A stretch of DNA of 64,000 nucleotides from Agrobacterium sp. a22-2 (GTDB lineage Bacteria; Pseudomonadota; Alphaproteobacteria; Rhizobiales; Rhizobiaceae): assembly GCF_012276985.1 (NCBI RefSeq), contig NZ_JAAXMM010000013.1, forward strand, positions 1 through 64,000, read 5' to 3'. The stretch's first letter is position 1. Every line of letters begins with the position of its first letter. This document shows positions 42,996-52,349 of this stretch, piece by piece. Below the pieces are notes generated by a model that made no database searches, was not told the origin of the DNA, and worked only from the letters and a program-made list of their open reading frames with translations. The position numbers and the translations under genes were made by a program.

Positions 42996-45041
42996 TCATA
43001 ACAGCACGCAAAAACGCAGCGCGTCGTAGATGCCGGCATGGATATTCCGGCTTTCCACGGCATCGCCGATCCGCACCAGATCGAATGCCGCCTCGGCATT
43101 CCTGACCGGCAGCGGTTGCCGCCGGGCGATGAGCGCGGTGTAATCCACCGCTCCCAGATTGCGCGACAGCGGTTTCAGCTCGCGATAGAGATCGTCATTG
43201 GCAAGCGTTCCATGTTCGACCACGACCTGTGCCACCCGCCGCTCGACGCGCGTCTGCGCGGAAAAATCCGATCCGAGCGTCGCCACCAGACCGTTGCCCT
43301 CCCGCCGCACGGCGACGAGCCGGGTGTTGATCGTGACCCGGACATTGTGTTCGGCAAAAATCCTGGCATAGGGCACATGGTTCATGCCACCCATTTCCGG
43401 CGCAAAGAACCGTTCCGGCGACACCACTTCAAGCTCCACCCCGGCCTTGGCCATAAGTTCGGCCGCACTCATGCCCGGATGACCGCCATTGTCGTCGAAG
43501 AGGAGTGCCGGGCCTTCCGGCTTGACGGCGCCGGCCAGGATATCCCAGCTCGACGTCACCAGCTCCTCGCCGGCTTCCAGCTCCGGCAACTGGGCGATGC
43601 CGCCGGTGGCGATCACCACCAGATCGGGGCTTTCCGCCAGAATATCCTCGGCACCGGCATAGGTGTTGTAGCGGATCGTGACGCCGAGACGCTCCAGCTC
43701 AGCCAGCCGCCAGTCGACGATGCCTACCATTTCCTTGCGGCGCGGATTACGGATCAGAAGATTGATCTGGCCACCCGCCTCGCCCGTCGCCTCCAGCACC
43801 TCGACCGCATGGCCGCGCTCCGCCAGCACACGGGCAGCCTCGAGCCCCGCCGGGCCGGCGCCGACAACGACCGCCTTGCGCGGCCTTTCCGCCTTGGGAA
43901 GGTCGTGCGGGATCAGCGCCTCGCGGCTGGTCGCCGCATTGTGGATACAGAGCGCCTCGCCGCCCTCATAGATGCGATCAAGACAGTAGGTCGCACCGAC
44001 GCAGGGGCGGATCTCGGCCTCGCGGCCGGCAATGATCTTCTTGACGATATGCGGGTCGGCAATATGGGCGCGGGTCATGCCGACCATGTCGAGCTTGCCC
44101 TCGGCAATGGCATGACGGGCCGTAGCAACATCGGCGATGCGGGCGGCATGGAAGACCGGGAATTTGGTGGCGGCGCGGACCTCACCGGCGAAATCGAGAT
44201 GGGGGGACGCCGCCATGCCCTGGATCGGGATGACGTTGTTGAGCGCCGCATCGTGTTCGATATGGCCGCGGATGATGTTGAGGAAGTCGATATCCCCTGA
44301 GGCGGCCAGTCGCCGGGCAATCTCCACGCCCTCCTCTTTCGACAGGCCCTTGTCCCAATCCTCGTCCGCCACCATGCGGATGCCGACGATGAAATCGGCG
44401 CCGACCGCCTTGCGCACGGCATCGATGACCATGGTGGAAAAGCGCATGCGGTTTTCGAGACTGCCGCCGAACGCGTCATCACGGCGGTTTGTGGCCGGCG
44501 ACCAGAAGCCGTCCATCAAATGGCCATAGGCCTCGAACTCGATGCCGTCGAGGCCGGCCGCCTGCATGCGGCTCGCGGCACTGGCATAATCGCCGACGAT
44601 GCGCTCGATGTCCCAGTCCTCGATCTCCTTGGGAAAATGCCGATGGGCCGGCTCGCGGATCGCCGAGGGCGACAGAACCGGCAACCAGTCGCCCTTGTTC
44701 CAGTTGGTGCGCCGGCCGAGATGGGTGAGCTGGATCATCACGGCGGTGCCGTGCTCGTGACAGTCGTCGGCCAGCTTCTTCAGCCATGGCACGATCTCGT
44801 CCTTGTAGGCGTGCAGGTTACCGAAGGCGGCCGGGCTATCGTGGGAGACGATGGCAGAACCCGCCGTCATGGTCAGCGCGATACCGCCCTTGGCCTTTTC
44901 CACGTGATACAGCCTATATCGATCCGTCGGCATGCCGCCTTCCGAATAGGCCGGCTCATGGGCCGTCGACATGACGCGGTTCTTGAGCGTCAGGTGCTTC
45001 AGCTGAAACGGCTGCAGAAGAGGGTCGCGCGACAGATCCAT
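42996..45041 (-). CDS. NADH:flavin oxidoreductase, trimethylamine dehydrogenase/OYE-like with FAD domain
   Basis: A 681-residue enzyme. The N-terminal FMN-binding TIM barrel runs to about residue 345 (MIQLTHLGRR, GLDGIEFEAYGHLMDGFWSP), and an FAD/NAD(P)-binding half follows (KAVVVGAGPAGLEAARVLAE). The usual four-Cys cluster site of this family reads PCVGATYCLDR ... LC, so one Cys is Ala. The layout resembles enzymes that demethylate quaternary or tertiary amines (DgcA- or StcD-like), but the substrate is not determined. MDLSRDPL (45041) has AAAAGG seven bases upstream and is preferred over the two earlier ATGs. Confidence 0.85.
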   Translation of the reverse strand: MDLSRDPLLQPFQLKHLTLKNRVMSTAHEPAYSEGGMPTDRYRLYHVEKAKGGIALTMTAGSAIVSHDSPAAFGNLHAYKDEIVPWLKKLADDCHEHGTAVMIQLTHLGRRTNWNKGDWLPVLSPSAIREPAHRHFPKEIEDWDIERIVGDYASAASRMQAAGLDGIEFEAYGHLMDGFWSPATNRRDDAFGGSLENRMRFSTMVIDAVRKAVGADFIVGIRMVADEDWDKGLSKEEGVEIARRLAASGDIDFLNIIRGHIEHDAALNNVIPIQGMAASPHLDFAGEVRAATKFPVFHAARIADVATARHAIAEGKLDMVGMTRAHIADPHIVKKIIAGREAEIRPCVGATYCLDRIYEGGEALCIHNAATSREALIPHDLPKAERPRKAVVVGAGPAGLEAARVLAERGHAVEVLEATGEAGGQINLLIRNPRRKEMVGIVDWRLAELERLGVTIRYNTYAGAEDILAESPDLVVIATGGIAQLPELEAGEELVTSSWDILAGAVKPEGPALLFDDNGGHPGMSAAELMAKAGVELEVVSPERFFAPEMGGMNHVPYARIFAEHNVRVTINTRLVAVRREGNGLVATLGSDFSAQTRVERRVAQVVVEHGTLANDDLYRELKPLSRNLGAVDYTALIARRQPLPVRNAEAAFDLVRIGDAVESRNIHAGIYDALRFCVLL

Positions 45042-45234
45042 GGTCATTCCTTTTCCAGGCAACCCATGATCGGTCAGGGTGCGCCGTTCAAAAGCGCATC
45101 ATCGGGCACGTGCCGGCCTCTGGCTATATCCAGAGGCGGCGAGGCCTGTCCGGTCCGCGTCGTTTTTTGAAGAGCGTGTCTGCGTTGCAGCAGCGGCGAT
45201 CGTGAAGGGTGCGATGCGCCGCGGGATGACAGGT

Positions 45235-46596
45235 TCAGGCGCTGGCCCGGTCGACCACGGCGAATTCGTGGTAGTGGTTGCTGAGGTAGCGCAAGGTTGC
45301 TGCCGCATCGACCGGCTTGCCGTAGTAATAGCCCTGCCCCATGCCGCAGCCAAGCGCCTTCAGCTTTTCCGCCTCGGCGGCCGTCTCGATGCCTTCAGCC
45401 ACGACCTCCAGTTCGAGGCCGTCGCACATGGTGACGATCGCCTTGATGATATGCTCGGAGGCGCGATCCTTGGTGATCGCCGAGACGAAGGCACGATCGA
45501 TCTTGACCTTGTCGAAGGCGAAGTCGCGCAGCCGGCCAAGGCTCGACTGGCCGGTGCCGAAATCGTCGAGCGAAATCCGCACGCCAGCGGCGCGCAATTC
45601 CGAGATGATGCGCGAGGCCGTCTCGGCCGAGGTCATCACGGCGGTCTCCGTAATCTCCAGCTCCAGCCGCCGCGGATCGAAGCCGACGCCATTGAGGATT
45701 GCCAGGGTATTGGCCGTCGTGCAGGGGTCCATCAGCTGCGCCGATGAGAGATTGAAGGACAGGAACAGCTCGCGCGGCCAGGCCAGTGTCGCTTCGGCGG
45801 CCTTGCGTAGCAGCGTCTCGGAGAGAGTATCGATGAAGCCGCGCTCTTCAGCCAGCGGCACGAACACCGCAGGCGATACCGACCCGAGATCGGGATCGAT
45901 CCAGCGGGCCAGCGCCTCGAAGCCGACGACCCGGCCATCGCGCAATTGCACGATGGGCTGGAAATGCACATCGACGGCATCGGCAATGATGGCGTTGCGC
46001 AGGGCCTGCTCGATCTGGGTCGCCCGTTTCATTTCCTGGGCGATCTCGCGGGAATAAATGGTGATCTGGCCGCGTCCGCGGCGCTTCGAGCGATAGAGAG
46101 CCGTTTCGGCACTCTTCATCAGCTCATCGAAATCGGCACCGGCAAACGGATAGATCGAAAAGCCAAGCGACGCCGACAGGCGCACATTGCGGTCGCCGAG
46201 ATCATAAGGCGCAGACAGCACGTCCTTGATCATCTGACCGATGCGCTCGGCGCCGACGCGCTCGAACACCAAGGGCAGGATGATGGCGAATTCGTCGCCG
46301 TCATGGCGGGTGACGGTGGCGCCATCGGGAATGCAGGCCTTCAGGCGATGAGCGACCTGGCAGAGGATTTCATCGCCGGCCATCGTGCCGAACAGGTCAT
46401 TGATCGGCTTGAAACCATCGAGATTGGCCAAGGCGACAGTGAAGGGAGCGGGGTCGCTGGCGCGCTCTGCGGCCAGCGAGCGGATCTTGTCGCGCAGGCG
46501 ATAGCGATTGCCGAGTCCGGTGAGCTGATCGGTATAGGCCATTGCCTGCAGCTCATTCTGGCTGGCTGGCGGCACTGTCGATTCAGCGGGGCCCAT
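45235..46596 (-). CDS. GGDEF-EAL domain protein (cyclic-di-GMP turnover)
   Basis: A 453-residue cytoplasmic protein without membrane helices. The GGDEF domain (about 20-180) has MAYTDQLTGLGNRYRLR, but the active loop reads RHDGDEF, the first Gly replaced by Asp. The EAL domain (about 195-445) keeps EALARW, NLSS, ELEITE, DDFGTG, KIDR and the late Glu in EVVAEGIE, so phosphodiesterase activity is likely. Net c-di-GMP breakdown, with the GGDEF part regulatory, is the best guess. It lies on the same strand as the PAS-receiver gene 130 bases upstream. Confidence 0.9.
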   Translation of the reverse strand: MGPAESTVPPASQNELQAMAYTDQLTGLGNRYRLRDKIRSLAAERASDPAPFTVALANLDGFKPINDLFGTMAGDEILCQVAHRLKACIPDGATVTRHDGDEFAIILPLVFERVGAERIGQMIKDVLSAPYDLGDRNVRLSASLGFSIYPFAGADFDELMKSAETALYRSKRRGRGQITIYSREIAQEMKRATQIEQALRNAIIADAVDVHFQPIVQLRDGRVVGFEALARWIDPDLGSVSPAVFVPLAEERGFIDTLSETLLRKAAEATLAWPRELFLSFNLSSAQLMDPCTTANTLAILNGVGFDPRRLELEITETAVMTSAETASRIISELRAAGVRISLDDFGTGQSSLGRLRDFAFDKVKIDRAFVSAITKDRASEHIIKAIVTMCDGLELEVVAEGIETAAEAEKLKALGCGMGQGYYYGKPVDAAATLRYLSNHYHEFAVVDRASA

Positions 46597-46726
46597 TCAT
46601 CAATCCTAAAAATAAATCAATATCTCATGGATGAAGGATGGGCATGAAATCTTAAAAAAATCATAGCAATTCCGTAGCCTTGACTACAGGTTCTAACCCG
46701 TGAATTAGGGGGTTGACAGTGTTTTG

Positions 46727-48400
46727 TCAGGGCGCGAGGCCGAAACCTTCGGCCTGCAGGAACCGGTCGAGAAGGATTTCGATGGCGTCCGGGCTCAGCG
46801 GCTTCAGGATGACATCGTTCATTCCGGCCGCCAGGCATCTGGCCCGATCGTGATCGAAAGCCGGAACGAGCACGCCGACGATCGGGGTTTGACGCCCGGT
46901 GTGCTTCTCCTGCTCGCGAATGGTGCGGCAGACCTCCATGCCGTTGATATCGGGCAAGGAGACATCGAGCAGCATCAGGGGCGGCTGAAGCTCTTCCCAA
47001 AGCCGCAGGGCCTCGCTACCCGTTGCGGCGATCCGGTAACGGCGGCCGAGGCCTTCGAGGATCTGCGAGAAGACGATCTGGTTGATCTCGTTGTCCTCGA
47101 CCACCAGCACCTCGATACCCTCCGCCCCTGCCGGGGCCGGCGTGTCGGCACCGGTGGAGATTTCCCAGTCATCGGCCGTCGGCAGTTGGGTCCCTTCGGT
47201 CTTGCTCAGGTGTTCGCTGACCAGGAAGGCAAGATCCGTGTCGAGCTGAAAGGCGTCCAGCGTCAGGACGTCGATACCATATTGTTCGGCAAGCTCAAGG
47301 CAGGCGAGGTCCATCTGATTGTCGACGACCACGAGATCGAGAGCGACATCGACGGACTTGGCGACGCTTAAGAAGGCCTGCTGCTCGACTTCGCTGCGCA
47401 CCGAACAGGAATCGATGCCAAGGCGGGTCAGGACCTTGAGGCTCTTGGCTTCAAAATCGGCATCGGCGGTGACAAGCAGCACCTTGCGCCCGGAAAAGCC
47501 CATGGACGGCCGCGGCAATCTGCGTTCGTCCATGGCACGGACCGGTGAGAGGTCCTGCAGCGACGGATTGGCGATCGAGGATGGGACAGCAGGGCGGCCA
47601 TCGGCAGACGAATGCTCCCTGACCTCGTCGATGCTGGTGACCAGGAAATACCGGCCCGGCTTGCCGACGCGCTGGCTGCGCACGATGACCTGTCTTTGCC
47701 CGCCGTCGCGACCCCTCAGATGCTCGATCGACAGGGCCGGCACGCCGGTATCGAGAACATGCCGGTCGGCCATCTCAAGCCGGGCGGCGAGATCCGCATC
47801 GAACACTTCGGCGCCGGAGCGACCGAGAATGGCCTCGGCACCGGCGCCCAGCAGGGTGCAGAGCAGCTTGTTGACGGCAACCATGTTGAAGTTGCGATCC
47901 TTGACGAAGATCGGATGCGGAAGATTGTCGAGGATCTCCTCGGTCAGCTGGACGCGCTCCAGATCGGCGCGCCATTGCTCCTCGCGCTTCTTCTGATCGC
48001 TAATGTCGGTGACCACGCAAATGCCGTAGCCGGATGGCAGGCGCCGCTTGGCGAGCCGGATCCAGCGGCCGCGCTGGTCGCGCTCCTGCGTCTCGGACCG
48101 TTCGCGCCAATGGGCGGCAATGCGCTCGGCCAGCCATTCCTCGCGGCCGGGCAAAGGGTTGCCCGAGGCGGCGAAGCTCTTGCGGATGGCGTGATCGTAG
48201 ACGGCGCCCAGAAAATCGCGCAGGCGCGTACCGGCCGTCAGGAAGGCTGCGGGAACCGGAAAATAATGGAGGGCGAGGCGATTGGCGTAGAGGATCTGGT
48301 CGTTCTTGTCATAGACGATGATGGCCGAGGAGAGCGCATCGCAAACCGCATCCAGCAGAGCCGGTTGGATGGCTGTGTCGATTGACGGCGTTTCATCCAT
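46727..48400 (-). CDS. PAS-PAS-receiver-receiver signalling protein without a kinase domain
   Basis: A 557-residue protein. PAS 1 is at about 15-145 (LSSAIIVYDKNDQILYANRL), PAS 2 at about 165-280 (ILDNLPHPIFVKDRNFNMVA), a degenerate receiver at about 305-405 (KVLLVTADADFEAKS), and a receiver at about 432-550 (VLVVEDNEINQIVFSQILE, LMLLDVSLPDINGMEV, ILKPLSPD). The last receiver keeps the acidic pair, phospho-Asp and Lys, but the switch Thr/Ser position reads Val. There is no histidine kinase or output domain. ATG 48400 is chosen for the GGGAG upstream. Confidence 0.82.
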   Translation of the reverse strand: MDETPSIDTAIQPALLDAVCDALSSAIIVYDKNDQILYANRLALHYFPVPAAFLTAGTRLRDFLGAVYDHAIRKSFAASGNPLPGREEWLAERIAAHWRERSETQERDQRGRWIRLAKRRLPSGYGICVVTDISDQKKREEQWRADLERVQLTEEILDNLPHPIFVKDRNFNMVAVNKLLCTLLGAGAEAILGRSGAEVFDADLAARLEMADRHVLDTGVPALSIEHLRGRDGGQRQVIVRSQRVGKPGRYFLVTSIDEVREHSSADGRPAVPSSIANPSLQDLSPVRAMDERRLPRPSMGFSGRKVLLVTADADFEAKSLKVLTRLGIDSCSVRSEVEQQAFLSVAKSVDVALDLVVVDNQMDLACLELAEQYGIDVLTLDAFQLDTDLAFLVSEHLSKTEGTQLPTADDWEISTGADTPAPAGAEGIEVLVVEDNEINQIVFSQILEGLGRRYRIAATGSEALRLWEELQPPLMLLDVSLPDINGMEVCRTIREQEKHTGRQTPIVGVLVPAFDHDRARCLAAGMNDVILKPLSPDAIEILLDRFLQAEGFGLAP

Positions 48401-48572
48401 CAACAGGCTCCCGTCAAGCCTTCCCTCTGCCGAGGCCGGTGCAAATTCTCTCACAATACCGCCTCAAACGACCCGTGCAGGCGCGTTACCGCTTGCAGCC
48501 CCATGCATAGCTTGCAGACCAGAAAACATGCTGGATGCCGAACTTGATGCAACAAAGCGGCTGTCAATTTGC

Positions 48573-48597
48573 GTGACGGCTTCCAGCCTGCCGTCAC
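48573..48597. repeat. Perfect inverted repeat GTGACGGC / GCCGTCAC
   Basis: Eight-base arms around a 9-base centre (TTCCAGCCT), with no T-tract. It is more like an operator than a terminator. Confidence 0.6.
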
Positions 48598-48664
48598 AAA
48601 CCACCGGTTATCAGCTTCAATTACATGATCATTTCAAGTTAAGGGTCAAATTAGCGGGTTTCCC

Positions 48665-48679
48665 TTAAGGCGATCTTAA
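48665..48679. promoter_or_regulatory. CtrA-type binding site
   Basis: TTAA-GGCGATC-TTAA fits the full TTAA-N7-TTAA consensus of the cell-cycle regulator CtrA, 92 bases upstream of mutL and 265 bases upstream of the PAS-receiver start. It overlaps the end of the TTAAGGG/CCCTTAA repeat. Confidence 0.5.
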
Positions 48680-48770
48680 TGGCAAACAACCGGAATTTGC
48701 AGCGCGAATAAATACCAGCCTGCCTCAGTTCGCCCTTTCCATGGCGGGCCGAATCCGGGAAAATGGCGGG

Positions 48771-50579
48771 ATGAACATCAAACAACTGCCCGAGACCCTG
48801 ATCAACCAGATCGCTGCCGGCGAGGTCATCGAACGACCGGCCAGCGCAGTGAAGGAATTGATCGAAAACGCCATAGACGCCGGCGCCAGCCGTATCGAGA
48901 TCGCCACGTCAGGCGGGGGCAAAAGCCTGCTGCGGGTGATCGACAACGGATCGGGCATGAGCGAGGCGGACCTTGAACTGTCGGTCCGGCGCCATTGCAC
49001 GTCGAAACTCTCGTCCTCGCTCAGCGATATCAGGAGCCTCGGTTTTCGTGGCGAGGCCCTGCCCTCGATCGGTTCCGTCGCCAAGCTGTCCATTTCTACC
49101 CGCCGTGCCGACAGTGCCGGCGGGGCGCAGATCGCCGTCGAAGGCGGCCGGCTGACGCCGGTTCGGCCGGTGGCGGCCAATCCCGGCACCATGGTCGAGG
49201 TGCGCGACCTGTTCTTCGCGACGCCGGCGCGGCTGAAATTCCTGAAAACCGAAAAGGCGGAAAGTGCGGCGATCACCGAAGTGGTCAAGCGCATGGCGAT
49301 CGCCTTTCCGCAGATCCGTTTCGTGCTGTCGGGCAGCGACCGCTCGACGCTGGAATTCCCGGCAACCGGCGACGATCACCTGGCCCGCATCGCGCAGGTG
49401 CTGGGCGCCGATTTCCGCGACAATGCGATCGCGCTCGATGCGGTGCGCGAGGATGTGGCGCTCGGCGGCTTTGCCGGCATTCCGACCTTCAACCGCGGCA
49501 ATTCGGCCCATCAATATGCCTTCGTCAACGGCCGGCCGGTGCAGGACAAGCTGATCCTCTCGGCGCTGCGCGGCGCCTATGCCGAGACCGTGCCGCACGG
49601 GCGCTTTCCGGTCGCGGTGCTGTCGATCACGCTTGATCCGGCGCTGGTCGACGTCAACGTGCACCCGGCCAAATCGGATGTCCGGTTTCGCGACCCCGGC
49701 CTCATTCGCGGCCTGATCGTCGGCGCGGTGCGCGAGGCGCTCAACCGCGAAGGCGACCGCGCCTCGACCACCGGCGCCGGCGGCATGCTGCGCGCCTTCC
49801 GCCCCGGCTTCCAGCCGAGTGCGCGACCGGACGCGGCAGGCTGGAATGCCGCCACGTCACCCTACCGACCGTTTTCCGCCACGCCGACTGCGGGCTTCGG
49901 TGAGGCGCAGCAGGCCGGCTTCGAGACCATGGCGATGCCGACGGCGCGCACCGAGAGCGTGACGAGCCCCGAGCCGTCGCGCAGCGAGCCGGGACAGCAG
50001 TATCCGCTGGGGGCTGCCCGCGCGCAGGTTCATTCCAACTATATCGTCGCGCAGACCGGCGACGGCCTTGTCATCGTCGACCAGCATGCCGCCCACGAAC
50101 GGTTGGTGTTCGAGGACATGCGCAAGGCGCTGACCGGACGGCGGCTGCCGTCGCAGGGATTGCTGATCCCCGAGATCGTCGACTTGGCCGAGGAGGATTG
50201 CGACCGGCTGATGGGTCATGCCGAGAGCTTCGAGCAGATGGGGCTTGCCATCGAGCGGTTCGGTCCCGGCGCCATTGCCGTTCGCGAGACGCCGGCCATG
50301 CTGGGCGAGGTCGACGTGCAGGGCCTGCTGCGGCAACTGGCCGACGAGATTGCCGAATGGGATACGGCGGGCGGCCTGTCGGCCAAGCTCGAATATGTCG
50401 CCGCCACCATGGCCTGCCACGGCTCGGTGCGCTCCGGCCGCATCCTGCGGGTCGAGGAGATGAACGCGCTGCTGCGGCAGATGGAGCAGACGCCGGGCTC
50501 CGGCCAGTGCAACCACGGCCGGCCGACCTATGTGGAGCTGAAGCTGTCCGACATCGAGCGGCTGTTCGGCCGCAGCTGA
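48771..50579 (+). CDS. mutL: DNA mismatch repair protein MutL
   Basis: A 602-residue protein that links MutS mismatch recognition to strand incision. The N-terminal GHKL ATPase shows IAAGEVIERPASAVKELIEN, DNGSGM and GFRGEALPSI, and VNVHPAKSDVRF ends the N-terminal region. A Pro/Thr-rich linker (about 340-420) joins the C-terminal dimer domain, which contains DQHAAHERLVFE, the DQHAx2Ex4E metal-dependent endonuclease motif. Intrinsic nicking fits the absence of MutH in this lineage. The start MNIKQLPETL matches family N-termini. Confidence 0.96.
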   Translation: MNIKQLPETLINQIAAGEVIERPASAVKELIENAIDAGASRIEIATSGGGKSLLRVIDNGSGMSEADLELSVRRHCTSKLSSSLSDIRSLGFRGEALPSIGSVAKLSISTRRADSAGGAQIAVEGGRLTPVRPVAANPGTMVEVRDLFFATPARLKFLKTEKAESAAITEVVKRMAIAFPQIRFVLSGSDRSTLEFPATGDDHLARIAQVLGADFRDNAIALDAVREDVALGGFAGIPTFNRGNSAHQYAFVNGRPVQDKLILSALRGAYAETVPHGRFPVAVLSITLDPALVDVNVHPAKSDVRFRDPGLIRGLIVGAVREALNREGDRASTTGAGGMLRAFRPGFQPSARPDAAGWNAATSPYRPFSATPTAGFGEAQQAGFETMAMPTARTESVTSPEPSRSEPGQQYPLGAARAQVHSNYIVAQTGDGLVIVDQHAAHERLVFEDMRKALTGRRLPSQGLLIPEIVDLAEEDCDRLMGHAESFEQMGLAIERFGPGAIAVRETPAMLGEVDVQGLLRQLADEIAEWDTAGGLSAKLEYVAATMACHGSVRSGRILRVEEMNALLRQMEQTPGSGQCNHGRPTYVELKLSDIERLFGRS

Positions 50580-50642
50580 AATTTCTGGAAATCCGCAGCG
50601 CCAACGTTTATTGCAGTCTGATGACGGCAGCAGGAGCAAGAT

Positions 50643-50876
50643 ATGAACCGGTTTGAAGGCGGCGGCAACCGCGAGGCGAAGGTCAGGTATCTCGATGCCG
50701 ACTTCCAGATCCTGTCGCCCGGCTCCTATGTCGTCTGCGCCATGACCGGCAAGCCGATCCTGATCGACGAGCTGAAATACTGGAGCGTCGCCCGCCAGGA
50801 ACCCTATGCCGACGCCTTGGCCTCGTTCGAGGCGGAAAAACGCGCCGGCGCCCTGCCCTCGCAACAGCCGCGCTGA
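50643..50876 (+). CDS. DUF2093 domain-containing protein
   Basis: A 77-residue soluble protein (MNRFEGGGNREAKVRYLDAD, with the DUF2093 core GSYVVCAMTGKPI and ELKYWSVARQEPYADA). The family is restricted largely to alphaproteobacteria and has no known role. AGGAG lies upstream of the ATG, and it follows mutL by 63 bases. Confidence 0.86.
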   Translation: MNRFEGGGNREAKVRYLDADFQILSPGSYVVCAMTGKPILIDELKYWSVARQEPYADALASFEAEKRAGALPSQQPR

Positions 50877-50937
50877 TCGGCGGCTGGGGTCTGGTCGAGT
50901 CCTGAGCTAGGGCAAAGCGGCTTGGCTGTTGACCAGA

Positions 50938-51055
50938 AAATCCCCTCCCAAACACTCCCCACAAGGGGAAGGGCTTAACCCAGCCGCACCTTCTATGGAT
51001 AAAAGCGAGTGGGTTCGTCCGGGTCTTCTCGCCCCTTGTGAGGGTTGAGGAACGG
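50938..51055. repeat. Degenerate palindromic mosaic element between DUF2093 and lpxK
   Basis: Contains CCCCTCCC, CTCCCCACAAGGGGAAGGG and, inverted, CTTCTCGCCCCTTGTGAGGG, resembling decayed arms of the elements in the nitrate operon. It is followed at 51070-51092 by ATCGATCCAGTGAATCGAT, another palindrome. The gap of 286 bases holds no gene. Confidence 0.5.
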
Positions 51056-51162
51056 TCCGCGCAGCGGAGCAATCGATCCAGTGAATCGATTTCAGTGACG
51101 AACGCCGGCAGGCCAGAGAGGGTCTTTTTTCATGCCGTTGCCCTGCCTCTAAGATCAGCCGA

Positions 51163-52209
51163 TCAACTGGAAACTTTGGCAGACGTCCGCAGGCGGCGGG
51201 CGCGACAGGCTTCGATGGCGCGGTCGAGAATGGCGTCCGGCGCGTGGCGATCGTCAAAGACCATCTCCACCTCGACCACCCGGCAGCGGGCGATGAGTTC
51301 ACCGGCGCGGCCATGGGCGCCCTTGAGACGCACGAAATCCTTGGCGGTGGTCACCAGCGTCAGGTCGTGCTCGGCGGAATAGTCCAGAAGCTCGGCGATC
51401 TCGTCCTCGCTCAGATGCTGATGATCGCCGAACGAGCGATGGGCGGCGATATCGGCACCGAGGCTTTCCAGGGTGCGGTGGAACTTGGCCGGATCGGCAA
51501 TGCCGGCGAAGGCCATGACCCTGACGCCCTTAAGGTCGGCGCTGTCGCGCGGCTCAAGGGTGGCGACGAACACCGTCTTGCCGGCCCTTGCCGCCTGGCG
51601 CACCAGTTTGTCGGCGGCATTGCCGTTGCCGACCTTCAGAATGGCCGACAGGCAAGCCATCTGGCGGCGCAGCGGGGCGCGCACCGGGCCGCCCGGGACG
51701 ATATGGCCATTGCCGATACCGCGCATGGTGTCGATCACCACCAGGGCATAATCGATCACCAGCCGGGCGCTCTGAAAGCCATCATCCATGATGATGATAT
51801 CGGCGCCTTCCTTGACGAGGCGGTCAGCGCCGGCGGTGCGGCGGCGGGAAATGACGGTGAGCGCCTCTCGGGCGAGCAACAGCGGCTCATCGCCGACATC
51901 CGCAGCGCGGTGATGATCAGGGTCGACGACGGTCGTGACATCCAGAAGACCGCCGTAGCCGCGGCTGAGGAAACCGGGCTTCAGGCCTTTGGCCTTGGCG
52001 GCGCGGGCCAGCGTCAGTGCGGTGGGCGTCTTGCCGGCACCGCCGACGGTGAAATTGCCGACGCAGACGACCGGCACGCTAACCGCATGGCGATTGCCTT
52101 TCACCATCCGGTAACCGGCGACCCGCCCGTAGACGAAGGAGAGCGGCGACAGCAGCCAGGCGCGCCAGTCCGCCTTTCTCCACCAGAACGGCGGCGCTTC
52201 CGAAATCAT
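51163..52209 (-). CDS. lpxK: Tetraacyldisaccharide 4'-kinase
   Basis: A 348-residue inner-membrane-associated enzyme adding the 4'-phosphate of lipid A. An N-terminal amphipathic/membrane segment (WLLSPLSFVYGRVAGYRM) precedes the P-loop VGNFTVGGAGKTPTA. Further family segments are SRGYGG, GDEPLLLA, IIMDDGFQS and VTTAKDFVRL. It lies in the waaA-lpxK cluster, separated from waaA by an HAD phosphatase gene. Confidence 0.95.
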   Translation of the reverse strand: MISEAPPFWWRKADWRAWLLSPLSFVYGRVAGYRMVKGNRHAVSVPVVCVGNFTVGGAGKTPTALTLARAAKAKGLKPGFLSRGYGGLLDVTTVVDPDHHRAADVGDEPLLLAREALTVISRRRTAGADRLVKEGADIIIMDDGFQSARLVIDYALVVIDTMRGIGNGHIVPGGPVRAPLRRQMACLSAILKVGNGNAADKLVRQAARAGKTVFVATLEPRDSADLKGVRVMAFAGIADPAKFHRTLESLGADIAAHRSFGDHQHLSEDEIAELLDYSAEHDLTLVTTAKDFVRLKGAHGRAGELIARCRVVEVEMVFDDRHAPDAILDRAIEACRARRLRTSAKVSS

Positions 52210-52349
52210 CGCTTGGCATCCCCTCCGGCCAGTATTCGGTCAGTGTCATATAACGGAACAGGCAGCTGATCCACCCTTCCAACAGAGGGTAGCCGCCGGC
52301 CCTGGGCAATTCGGGACGCAAACCGCACCGCACCGTTTCTGGAATGACC

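Larger units (their letters stand above)
48401..48770. other. 370-base divergent control region between the PAS-receiver gene and mutL
   Basis: No gene is visible. It contains an 8-base perfect inverted repeat (48573-48597), a 7-base inverted repeat TTAAGGG/CCCTTAA (48639-48668), and a CtrA-type site (48665-48679). The AT-rich part at about 48615-48680 is the likely promoter zone. Confidence 0.55.
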
